Below, in pieces: positions 44,985-53,541 of a stretch of DNA of 64,000 nucleotides. The stretch's first letter is position 1. Every line of letters begins with the position of its first letter. The notes under the pieces were generated by a model. It did no database searches, had not been told where the DNA came from, and saw only the letters and a list, made by a program, of their open reading frames with translations. The stretch comes from Bacteroides sp. 519. Lineage in GTDB: Bacteria; Bacteroidota; Bacteroidia; Bacteroidales; Bacteroidaceae. Where the stretch lies: assembly GCF_010500955.1 (NCBI RefSeq), contig NZ_QVMJ01000007.1:124001-188000 (forward strand), read 5' to 3'. Position numbers and translations under genes: made by a program.

Positions 44985-45422
44985 CTATTGCTTTTCCTTT
45001 AGTAGAAGCGACTTTAAAATAACCGAGCCGGGTTTTGAACCGCTAATGCCCAAACCGTCTATCGACACTTTATATGTAGGGTCTAATGCTATTGTTATCC
45101 CCTTTTTTCCGGCAAGTATTGTTTTTTTTGTTTTGAGCTTTTCATTGCGTTCATCTTTTGCCGAATAAATTACAGTAACAACAACATCCATCGGCAAGGG
45201 ATCTTTAAACTCAATTAGTGCGTAATCATATTCCGAACAATCGCGGGCCAGCCACCATCCACCTCCTTCCCATTCTTTAGTCCATGTAATTTTCATTCTC
45301 TTTGCATCAAACTGCGTATTTCCCCAAGGCTGGAAGTTGATGACCAATACATTAAAGTCTTCTGCCAAAGCAGAAGAAACTACTGAGATTAAAGCCATAA
45401 CTATTAATAATTTCCTTTTCAT
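44985..45422 (-). CDS. Small secreted protein leading the SusCD operon
   Basis: 145 residues with a clear signal peptide (MKRKLLIVMALISVVSSALA). The mature part is beta-rich with a Trp-rich patch (MKITWTKEWEGGGWWLARDC) that would suit sugar stacking, followed by alternating hydrophobic strands (LPMDVVVTVIYSA, ILAGKKGITIALD). It resembles a single carbohydrate-binding or cellulose-synthase-like beta-sandwich but matches no family I can name. It is the first gene after the divergent promoter region with the HTCS, so it is probably co-regulated with SusCD. Confidence 0.75.
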   Translation of the reverse strand: MKRKLLIVMALISVVSSALAEDFNVLVINFQPWGNTQFDAKRMKITWTKEWEGGGWWLARDCSEYDYALIEFKDPLPMDVVVTVIYSAKDERNEKLKTKKTILAGKKGITIALDPTYKVSIDGLGISGSKPGSVILKSLLLKEKQ

Positions 45423-45531
45423 TTTTTATAGTATTATATTAGTTGTATTATCCGGTAACCTGTTTGATATATATTGAATGCCTCAGGAATTTTCCTGGAG
45501 CAAAAATAGAGGAGTGTGATGCGATGGGCAT

Positions 45532-45602
45532 TCCCAAATGATTCTTCTGTCGCCCCTTTTGTACCTTGTTACAAAACAGACCCAATTTTGGTACATTTGG
45601 GA
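45532..45602. promoter_or_regulatory. Divergent control region: two nested inverted repeats
   Basis: TCCCAAATG (45532-45540) pairs with CATTTGGGA (45594-45602), and inside lies TTTTGTA (45557-45563) with TACAAAA (45570-45576). Located between the small secreted-protein/SusCD operon and the HTCS gene, where the HTCS AraC domain would bind. Confidence 0.5.
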
Positions 45603-45646
45603 GTATCAGAAATCAGTTAAGAATGAAACTTCACTATTTAATTTTA

Positions 45647-45654
45647 TATATTTG
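45647..45654 (+). promoter_or_regulatory. -7 box (TATATTTG) of the second HTCS gene
   Basis: TAnnTTTG consensus 15 bp before the ATG at 45670. Confidence 0.55.
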
Positions 45655-45669
45655 CATTAAACCATTTTT

Positions 45670-48600
45670 ATGAAGAGAAGCTTTACTGTTATATTACTCT
45701 GTTTGTCGGCTGCCATTATACATGCTACAGAATCATTTAACTTCCGTTCCTTAGATGTAAAATCAGGTATAGCGGATAATTATATCCAGTCTATCCTGTG
45801 TGATCAATATGGTTTTATGTGGTTTGCTACAATTAACGGATTAAGCAGATATGATGGGTATCAGTTTAAAACTTACACTACAACGCAGTTAGGAGCGTAT
45901 AATAACGATATTGATTTTACTGTAGAAGATGCCGCGGGCACTATCTGGATAAAAACTCCTAAGAATTATTACTATTATAACCGCGAGAAGGATGAAATAG
46001 ACCCTGATATTTCAAACATATTAAATCCTTTGGGAATTACCGGAGATATCAGCAGACTGTTTGTAGATAAAGACCGTAATTTATGGTGTGTTACAGGCCA
46101 TACATTGTATTATTATAAATTCAGGCAGAAAGAACTCTATCAGTTAACCATACCTGCCGACAGACAAGTGTTGCAACTGGATTGTTATAATTCGAATGCG
46201 TATATATTACTGTCCGATAGCTATATATATCGTGTAGAGTGGCGATCGCAAAGTTTATCCAAAGAAATACAGATTATACTTCCCCCGGGCTGGAAACAAC
46301 GCATGTACATGGATACTTTATCGCGGATATGGTTCTATGTAATTCATACTAACGGAGTTAGCTGTTACGACACTAAAACCAAACAATGGGTTCAATTTCC
46401 GGGATACGCTGATATCAACACTGAACTTATAACCAATGTTTTAGACGATGGAGATGGAAACATCTGGATAGGAACGGATAGTAAAGGGATTTATATTAGT
46501 TATGATAAAGATAAAAAGGTTGAAAGAATAAACAGGGATATAGATAATCCGTTTTCATTACCTAATAACCATATCAGTTGTTTTTATAAAGATGACTCGG
46601 ATATTATGTGGGTGGGTACTAGTAAATTGGGAGTAGCATATACCAATCTGCACAACATTACTTTCGAAACTTATCGTTTACCGAAACAAGAAGATGTTAG
46701 CTGTATTATTGAAGATAGGAAAGGCAATCTGTGGCTAGGATTTGATGGTGAAGGATTAGCATATTATGATAAATCAAATAAACGGTATACGCTCTATTCA
46801 AAGAAAGATGGTTCGGTTCCTTCAGACATCATTGTATGTTCGTATCTGGATTCTAAAGGAAGAGTCTGGTTTGGTTCTTACGGCAACGGGATTTTCTATG
46901 AACAAAACGGAAAGTTTACTGCCATAATACCTGAACATGAACAAAAATACTCAATCAGTTATATCCGCTGTATTGAAGAAGATTACGAAGGGAATATCTG
47001 GTTAGGAACAATTATGGATGGAATATACTGTTTAAACGGAGCAGGAGATATCGAGTCTTACTATACCATGGAAGATACGGAACTCCGCACCAACAGTATT
47101 ACCACCTTCTCGTGTGTAGACGGCATAAACCTTTATATAGGAACCAGTAGCGGAATCTATTATATGAATACACAGACAAAAATAATATCACAACTGGAAA
47201 ACAAGGATACTTCCCACCTGCTGTCGGAAAGTCTGTACATTAATTATCTTTATCAGGATGTTCGCGGATTGCTATGGATCGGCACCCGCACTGGTATTTA
47301 TATCTATGATATTAAAACAACAGCACTCACTCATTTGTCGGTCAAAGATGGACTCTCACATAATTATATACGTGCTATAATAGAAGATAATGAGAATAAT
47401 ATTTGGATTACAACAGATAATGGAATAACCAACATTGTTGTATCCAATACCGTAGAGGAGCGTTCATTCAGGTTCTTTTGTTATCCTTATTTCAATGAAG
47501 ATGGAATTGGTAATATGGTTTTCAACAATCATTCTATTGCCCGTGCGCAACAAGGAGAAATATTGATGGGAGGTTCGGGAGCATATCTGTCTATCAATCC
47601 TCATTCAATCAGACATATCCGGAATAATCATCCCGTTATTTTTACCAGCTTATATCTAGCTAACCAACGCATGAATGTGGGTACTCCCAACAGCAACGGT
47701 CGTGTAATACTTGAAAAAAACATCCAGTTACTTAATGAAATTACAATGGATTACTCAGACAGTAATTTCGCTCTTGAAGTTTCTTCAATGAATTATGCAG
47801 ATTTGCATAAGCTGCAATATGTATATCGCTTAAACGAAAACGAAGAATGGATTAAACAGGATGGCAACCGTATTTATTTTAATAAACTTCTGCCCGGGAA
47901 GCACAAACTGGAAGTTAAGGTTTACGAGAGCAGCAATACATATAGGGATAATAAACCAACCTCTTTAATAATCCATGTAAAACCACCATTGTGGCTGTCG
48001 ACGCCGGCATACATGTTTTATATCCTTATTACAATATGTATCATCATATTGTTATTCCGGAACATGAGGCAGAGACAGCGGCATGAAATGAACGAAGCAA
48101 AGATGCGTTTCTTTACGAATGTAAGCCATGATTTACGAACGCCTCTTTCACTTATTATAATTCCATTGGAAAAACTCCTCAGCCTGAATATAGAAAAGTG
48201 GATAAAACATGAAATAGAATTAATTTACCGGAATGCAGAAACATTATTGAATGAAGTAAATTTATTACTGGATTTTAGGCAATTAGATCAAGAAAAGACA
48301 CAATTGAATTTATCTTATGGTAACTTCTCCGATTTTGTTAGGGATGTGTGCAATTCCTTCTCTCCACAGGCATATAAAAAAGGCATAACCTTTGATTTGC
48401 AAATCAATGATTCACAATTGTGTATGGATTTCGATCATAATAAGATTCAACGGGTTTTATTTAACTTATTATCCAATGCAGTAAAGTTTAATAATGAGAA
48501 CGGAAATATAACATTTACTTTGGATAAGATACGGAAAGATGATTCGGAATTTGTCCGGATTCAGATTGCAGATACAGGTATTGGAATAAAGGATGAAAAT

Positions 48601-49614
48601 AAGAAAAAAGTCTTTGAACGTTTCTATCAGGAACATCAGATTAAATCAACATACATTGGGAGTGGTATCGGTTTACATATCGTCAAAGAGTATGTTGAAC
48701 TACACAATGGAGATATTGAAATAAAGGATAACCAACTTCAAGGAACTATTTTCATTATTACTTTACCCATAACACGGAACTACATTGAAGGAGCAAAAGA
48801 AGAGAATGAAATTATAACAGAGAAAAGTACTACAGGTGAATCTCTTACCATTAGCACTAACACTGACCGGAATTCTATTTTGATTGTTGAAGACAATGAT
48901 GATTTTCGTATGTTTTTAATCAATTGTCTGAAAGATTATTATATCGTTTTTGAGGCATCCAATGGGAAGAAAGCATTGGAAATACTCTCTGAACAATCTG
49001 TACAGATAGTTATAAGCGATATAATGATGCCGGTTATGGATGGTATGGAATTGTGCAGGGAAATTAAAACTGACATCCGGTATTCTCATATCCCTGTTAT
49101 ACTCCTTACAGCCCGTACTGCTAGTGAGCATGTGGTCAATGCTTTAAAAGAAGGTGCCGACGATTATATAACCAAACCATTCAATCTGGATATCTTATTA
49201 TTACGTATTCAAAAGATTCTTGCATGGACAGAAAATAATCACCGAAAGTTCAACACAATGGATATTTCTCCGGGTGAAATTACCATCAGCAGCCTCGATG
49301 AACAACTTATAGAAAAGGCTATTCAAATTGTTGAAAAGAACATGGATAATTCGGAATTTTCCGTATCCGACTTAAGTGAAAGTATAGGAATGAGTCGTGG
49401 ACATCTTTACCGGAAACTGACATCCATCACAGGAAAGACTCCTATTGAGTTTATTCATACTTTAAGAATAAAACGTGGTAAGCAGTTATTGGAACAGAGT
49501 CAAATGAATATTTCACAGATTTCTTATCAGATAGGATTGTCTCCAAAACAGTTTACCAAATATTTTAAGGATGAATATGGTTGTCCACCTTCTGAATATA
49601 AAAAAGGAAGCTAA
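45670..49614 (+). CDS. Hybrid two-component system regulator (HTCS) of the SusCD/esterase PUL
   Basis: 1314 residues. Signal peptide (MKRSFTVILLCLSAAIIHA), two-propeller periplasmic sensor (about 25-680; GNLWLGFDGEGLAYYD-type blades), Y_Y_Y domain (690-770), membrane helix (778-798), HisKA with phospho-His near 819 (NVSHDLRTPLSLII), HATPase_c (920-1034), receiver with phospho-Asp near 1116 (ISDIMMPVMDG), AraC helix-turn-helix (1210-1314). Divergent from, and 247 bp away from, the small secreted-protein/SusC/SusD/esterase genes, the classical arrangement of a PUL and its sensor. Confidence 0.96.
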   Translation: MKRSFTVILLCLSAAIIHATESFNFRSLDVKSGIADNYIQSILCDQYGFMWFATINGLSRYDGYQFKTYTTTQLGAYNNDIDFTVEDAAGTIWIKTPKNYYYYNREKDEIDPDISNILNPLGITGDISRLFVDKDRNLWCVTGHTLYYYKFRQKELYQLTIPADRQVLQLDCYNSNAYILLSDSYIYRVEWRSQSLSKEIQIILPPGWKQRMYMDTLSRIWFYVIHTNGVSCYDTKTKQWVQFPGYADINTELITNVLDDGDGNIWIGTDSKGIYISYDKDKKVERINRDIDNPFSLPNNHISCFYKDDSDIMWVGTSKLGVAYTNLHNITFETYRLPKQEDVSCIIEDRKGNLWLGFDGEGLAYYDKSNKRYTLYSKKDGSVPSDIIVCSYLDSKGRVWFGSYGNGIFYEQNGKFTAIIPEHEQKYSISYIRCIEEDYEGNIWLGTIMDGIYCLNGAGDIESYYTMEDTELRTNSITTFSCVDGINLYIGTSSGIYYMNTQTKIISQLENKDTSHLLSESLYINYLYQDVRGLLWIGTRTGIYIYDIKTTALTHLSVKDGLSHNYIRAIIEDNENNIWITTDNGITNIVVSNTVEERSFRFFCYPYFNEDGIGNMVFNNHSIARAQQGEILMGGSGAYLSINPHSIRHIRNNHPVIFTSLYLANQRMNVGTPNSNGRVILEKNIQLLNEITMDYSDSNFALEVSSMNYADLHKLQYVYRLNENEEWIKQDGNRIYFNKLLPGKHKLEVKVYESSNTYRDNKPTSLIIHVKPPLWLSTPAYMFYILITICIIILLFRNMRQRQRHEMNEAKMRFFTNVSHDLRTPLSLIIIPLEKLLSLNIEKWIKHEIELIYRNAETLLNEVNLLLDFRQLDQEKTQLNLSYGNFSDFVRDVCNSFSPQAYKKGITFDLQINDSQLCMDFDHNKIQRVLFNLLSNAVKFNNENGNITFTLDKIRKDDSEFVRIQIADTGIGIKDENKKKVFERFYQEHQIKSTYIGSGIGLHIVKEYVELHNGDIEIKDNQLQGTIFIITLPITRNYIEGAKEENEIITEKSTTGESLTISTNTDRNSILIVEDNDDFRMFLINCLKDYYIVFEASNGKKALEILSEQSVQIVISDIMMPVMDGMELCREIKTDIRYSHIPVILLTARTASEHVVNALKEGADDYITKPFNLDILLLRIQKILAWTENNHRKFNTMDISPGEITISSLDEQLIEKAIQIVEKNMDNSEFSVSDLSESIGMSRGHLYRKLTSITGKTPIEFIHTLRIKRGKQLLEQSQMNISQISYQIGLSPKQFTKYFKDEYGCPPSEYKKGS

Positions 49615-49708
49615 AAGCTTCCTTTCCCCGGTCATTTTGTTTTCTAAACAACCAAAAATAACCCCCGACCGAAAAGTTATTTCCAGCACTCATTGAATAA
49701 TAGGCTTG

Positions 49709-49936
49709 TTAAAGTGAAACCGTCGGATTTATTGATTTTTTATCACCAAATAATCCTGTTTCTATTTGTTCATAATACACTTCTTTCTTTTCTACCTCTT
49801 CATGTGGAAACAATGCCGCCTGTACACATCGTTTGTTTTTCAAGTTACAAAAAATTGTTCCCATATCAATTAAAATCTCAACTTGAATTTCATCTTTAAA
49901 TGAATTTACGTTGGCATGTGGATACGAATTCAACAA
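49709..49936 (-). CDS. Small hypothetical protein, second gene of a two-gene unit
   Basis: 75 residues, acidic, with KDEIQVEILIDMGTIFCNLK and a C-terminal NPTVSL. The start ATGTTGA overlaps the stop of the 41-residue gene upstream, so the two are translationally coupled. No family recognised. Its size and coupling recall toxin-antitoxin or immunity pairs, but nothing in the sequence proves this. Confidence 0.45.
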   Translation of the reverse strand: MLNSYPHANVNSFKDEIQVEILIDMGTIFCNLKNKRCVQAALFPHEEVEKKEVYYEQIETGLFGDKKSINPTVSL

Positions 49937-50055
49937 ACATCTAAAGCTAATCCTTCAAGTTCTTTTATTGGAATGTGATATTCTTCAGACTCGTCTAAAA
50001 CAGCGGCGATTTTAAGCGCATCTTCAATATCCTTTGTATTAAGTTTGTCGTTCAT
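49930..50055 (-). CDS. Very small acidic protein, first gene of a two-gene unit
   Basis: 41 residues from ATG 50055 (MNDKLNTKDIEDALKIAAVL, then DESEEYHIPIKELEGLALDV, Cys, stop). An in-frame ATG at 50124 lies upstream of the promoter and is rejected. A well-formed promoter lies 27 bp upstream of this start. Translationally coupled to the 75-residue gene that follows. Confidence 0.5.
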   Translation of the reverse strand: MNDKLNTKDIEDALKIAAVLDESEEYHIPIKELEGLALDVC

Positions 50056-50082
50056 TATGCCGTGAGTTTTTAAGTATCGGTG

Positions 50083-50112
50083 CAAAGGTAAAGCTTTTTC
50101 CTTATTTACAAA
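50083..50112 (-). promoter_or_regulatory. Promoter of the small two-gene unit
   Basis: Minus strand: TTTG (-33, 50112-50109), 18-bp spacer, TACCTTTG (-7, 50090-50083). Fits the Bacteroidota consensus. Confidence 0.6.
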
Positions 50113-50268
50113 AACAATCAACAATATTTTATATATAACTGAATATCAAATAATTATATTATTACATAGATTTTACAATAGTTTCACGGTGCATTTACTG
50201 GAAATATTTACAAAAATATTTGTCTGCGCTTAGAAATGAAAAAGAAAAGAAATTAGGATAAAACAATT

Positions 50269-50740
50269 ATGGAAGAGAACAAAAAAAAGGAGATAATTTC
50301 AAAAGAAAGAATCCCAATCACGGTCAAAACATAAATGGTTTAGAAAAACGATAGGGTATTCACAAGAATGTCTGGCAGAAATGATTGGTGAAAAACAACA
50401 AACCATTTCCGATTGGGAAAAATGCGAACATCTGGATAATACAATTTTAGAAAGAGTTGCTAAAGCTCTGGAAATTGGTGTGATTTGGTTAAAAGATATC
50501 GTAATGGATTCTAGTAACAATCAATATTATGTTCAAAATTCAGGGACTAGTTTTATTGAAACCGAACATGTTGCTTATGCCATTCATAATCCATTGGAAG
50601 CGATGGATGAAATATACCAAAATAGTATAACTACTATCAAAAAGAATTGCGAAGATACTATTAAATCTCTGCAAGCCTCCTTAGATGCAGAAAGAGAAGA
50701 TAAAAGAAGAATTCTGGATATACTTTTAGGGAACCTGTGA
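50269..50740 (+). pseudogene. XRE-family helix-turn-helix protein with a 5' frameshift
   Basis: ATG 50269 opens MEENKKKEIISKE and soon stops. One base less in the AAAA run near 50301-50304 joins it to KKESQSRSKHKWFRKTIGYS, then QECLAEMIGEKQQTISDWEK and ERVAKALEIGVIWLKDIV, a standard XRE DNA-binding domain. The rest is a coiled-coil-like tail (NSITTIKKNCEDTIKSLQAS and following). The shorter ORF from 50381 would lack helix 1 of the domain. It may be decayed or a sequencing error. A possible 33-codon ORF follows at 50737-50838 but is not called. Confidence 0.7.
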
Positions 50741-50911
50741 AAAGATACAATCAGATGATGACAGACAATCAGATTTTAAATGAAAGTCCTACCGAATATA
50801 AGACTACTAATCCTGATAAGCACACTGAAAAAGAATAGTATTATATAAAGGATAAGAGAGTGCCAAAAAACATTCTCTTTCCACATTGCTTCTCCTCGAG
50901 TGTATTAAGCA

Positions 50912-50943
50912 ATGTCCGAAATCTATCCTTTTATGTCCGAAAT
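50912..50943 (+). promoter_or_regulatory. Direct repeat, probable HTCS/AraC operator of the galactan PUL
   Basis: ATGTCCGAAAT occurs at 50912-50922 and 50933-50943, 21 bp apart (two helical turns), so both copies face the same side of the helix. The second copy ends 27 bp upstream of the -7 box, the usual place for an AraC-type activator. Confidence 0.6.
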
Positions 50944-50970
50944 GTGCTTTTACCCCTCCTTAACGCCTCC

Positions 50971-50978
50971 TATCTTTG
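50971..50978 (+). promoter_or_regulatory. -7 box (TATCTTTG) of the galactan PUL
   Basis: TAnnTTTG consensus, 34 bp upstream of the ATG at 51013. A T-rich -33 region (TTTT, 50948-50951) lies 19 bp further up. Confidence 0.6.
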
Positions 50979-51012
50979 CATACATCAATTATAACCCCAA
51001 AATTTGGTACCT

Positions 51013-53499
51013 ATGCAAAGACTTGTTTTAGCATTTGTTTTTTGTTTGATTACTGCTGGTATAGCAGCACAAAAAGCTCCCACAATCTATGTAGATAAAA
51101 GTGGAGTGATGCGTTGGAACAACACCCAACAAGAAGCATCGTTCTTTGGAGTAAACTACACCCTACCCTTTGCCCATGCATACCGGGCCATTGGATATCT
51201 GAACAAAGATCACAAAGAAGCCATCGACAAAGATGTTTACCACTTTGCCCGATTGGGTTTCAATGCCTATCGCATCCATATATGGGATGTAGAGATATCC
51301 GACAATAAAGGAAATCTGCTTGCAAACAACCATCTGGATTTGATGGACTACCTTATATATAAGCTAAAAGAGCGTAACATTAAAATTGTGCTCACTACCA
51401 TGACCAACTTTGGGAATGGTTACCCCGAACGCAATCAGCCTACAGATGGTTTCTCTTATTTATATGATAAGTGCGAAATACACGATAACCCGCAAGCACA
51501 AAAAGCCCAGCAAACCTACATAGCCCAACTGGTAAAGCATGTAAACCCATATACAGGCAATGTCTATATGAACGATCCGGACATTGTTGGGTTTGAAATA
51601 AACAACGAACCATGCCACGCCGGCACCCGGCAGCAAACCCGTGAGTATATTAATGGTATGCTCTCAGCGCTTAAAAAGGCAGGAAACCGCAAACCTGTAT
51701 TTTACAATGTAAGTCACAATATGCATCAGATTGAAGCATACTATGCCACAGATATACAGGGAACAACTTACCAATGGTACCCAATAGGACTCGTTGCCGG
51801 GCAAACCCGCAAAGGAAACTTTCTTCCTTATATAGATAATTTCCATATCCCGTTCAGCAATACAAAAGGGTTTGCTTCAAAAGCCCGGTTGGTGTACGAG
51901 TACGATCCGGCAGATATTACCTATTCTTATATGCACCCTGCCATGGCACGCAGTTTTCGCACAGCAGGATTCCAATGGATAACACAGTTTGCCTACGATC
52001 CTATTGACATGGCACGGTATAACACTGAGTATCAAACACATTTGTTAAACCTTGCTTATACCCCGCAAAAAGCCATCAGCATGAAGATTGCTGCCGAGGT
52101 TGCTTACAACGTTCCACGTAACCAATCATACGGAGTATATCCGGCAGATACCATCTTCAATGATTTTAGGGTAAGCTATATGCAGGATTTAAGCGAGATG
52201 AATAATAGTAAGAAGTTCTTTTATTCTAATCATACAACCACCTTACCTGCTGCCATAAACGAGCTGGAAGAGATTGTCGGATATGGCAATTCGCCTGTTG
52301 TATCTTACGAAGGAACAGGAGCCTATTTTCTTGATAAGTTAGAAGAGGGTGTATGGAGACTGGAAGTTATGCCCGATGCGGTTCAGATACGCGATCCTTT
52401 TGCCAAGCCTAATCTGGAAAAAGAAGTGATTACCATTATGTGGAATAAGTGGAACATGCAAATCAATTTGCCCAATCTGGGTAACAAGTTCAATATATCT
52501 GCTCTTAACAAAGGAAATAGTTTTAAAGCCTCGTCAACCAACGGGGTGATAGAGAATATAACCCCGGGCGTATATTTGTTGCAAAAGAGTAATCACAAAG
52601 CGCTACAGGTATGGGATGCAGATACGCACTGGAAAACAATTACGTTGGGCGAATATGTAGCACCCGAGGCGCATGCTGATACATATTTTGTATCGCATAC
52701 AGCCAGCAAGGTTATTGAAAGCGACAAGCCATATATTGTTGAAGCCGAAATCACTGGTCCGGCACAACCGGATTCGGTTATCATCTACACCGATAAAATC
52801 TCTTTCTGGAATAATAACAACCCATATTATAAAATGGAAAGAGTACACGGATATACATACCGGGCAACCATACCCGCCAAAGAAATACAAAAAGGAGTTT
52901 TCAGGTATAACATCATCGTCTGCCGGGATAACAACTCGCATACTTTCCCTTCGGGAGTAAACAAAAACCCACTCGATTGGGATTATATTTCGACCGAATA
53001 TTGGAATGCTAAGGTTGTTGACCCAGGCAGTGCGATAAAACTCTTCGAAGCATCTAATATGTTTTATACAGGAATGGAAACTTACTCTATCCCCGAAGGG
53101 AGCTGGCTAAAACAGGATAATAAAGAAGCATATACTTATTTCCTTAGAAAATATATTGTTGATGATATTTGTCAACGGAAGGAACGCCTTACAAACAGTA
53201 CATTACTTTGCTTGAATATGCAAAAGGCTCCACTAAATATATCGGTGGGATTTGTAACCTGTATGGGATACACTTATAAAACCACCATTCAGCCTCAAAA
53301 GGGAATAAACAAGATTCCTTTAAATCAATTAGAGCAAACAGCTACGGCATTACTGCCACATCCATATCCGGTATTTCTTAAAGAGTATTTTGAGCCGGAA
53401 ACTAATCTTCCTTTCCAACTAACGGATATTGAAAGAGTAGAAATTTCGTTCGAAAACAACGCTGGTGAAATAGAAATTGATAGTATATGGATAGAGTAA
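51013..53499 (+). CDS. Secreted clan GH-A (GH5-like) glycoside hydrolase, first gene of the galactan PUL
   Basis: 828 residues from ATG 51013 (a TTG at 51004 is in frame but less likely). Signal peptide (cut near IAAQ). A TIM-barrel hydrolase follows: FFGVNYTLPFAHAYRAIG, FNAYRIHIWDVEI, then the acid/base in GFEINNEP (Glu199) and a probable nucleophile in LVYEYDPAD (Glu296). After the barrel (to about 480) are beta domains to the C terminus. The barrel is GH5-like, but by gene context a GH147-type galactanase or related galactan hydrolase is possible; the family is not certain. Followed by SusC after 42 bp. Confidence 0.8.
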   Translation: MQRLVLAFVFCLITAGIAAQKAPTIYVDKSGVMRWNNTQQEASFFGVNYTLPFAHAYRAIGYLNKDHKEAIDKDVYHFARLGFNAYRIHIWDVEISDNKGNLLANNHLDLMDYLIYKLKERNIKIVLTTMTNFGNGYPERNQPTDGFSYLYDKCEIHDNPQAQKAQQTYIAQLVKHVNPYTGNVYMNDPDIVGFEINNEPCHAGTRQQTREYINGMLSALKKAGNRKPVFYNVSHNMHQIEAYYATDIQGTTYQWYPIGLVAGQTRKGNFLPYIDNFHIPFSNTKGFASKARLVYEYDPADITYSYMHPAMARSFRTAGFQWITQFAYDPIDMARYNTEYQTHLLNLAYTPQKAISMKIAAEVAYNVPRNQSYGVYPADTIFNDFRVSYMQDLSEMNNSKKFFYSNHTTTLPAAINELEEIVGYGNSPVVSYEGTGAYFLDKLEEGVWRLEVMPDAVQIRDPFAKPNLEKEVITIMWNKWNMQINLPNLGNKFNISALNKGNSFKASSTNGVIENITPGVYLLQKSNHKALQVWDADTHWKTITLGEYVAPEAHADTYFVSHTASKVIESDKPYIVEAEITGPAQPDSVIIYTDKISFWNNNNPYYKMERVHGYTYRATIPAKEIQKGVFRYNIIVCRDNNSHTFPSGVNKNPLDWDYISTEYWNAKVVDPGSAIKLFEASNMFYTGMETYSIPEGSWLKQDNKEAYTYFLRKYIVDDICQRKERLTNSTLLCLNMQKAPLNISVGFVTCMGYTYKTTIQPQKGINKIPLNQLEQTATALLPHPYPVFLKEYFEPETNLPFQLTDIERVEISFENNAGEIEIDSIWIE

Positions 53500-53541
53500 C
53501 CAGCTGGAATTAAATAATTTTTCAAATAAATCAATACCATT

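Noticed and set aside
50737..50838. 33-codon ORF after the XRE gene (GTG or internal ATG start)
   Set aside because: Short, no family and no independent support; could be the real end of a longer damaged gene.
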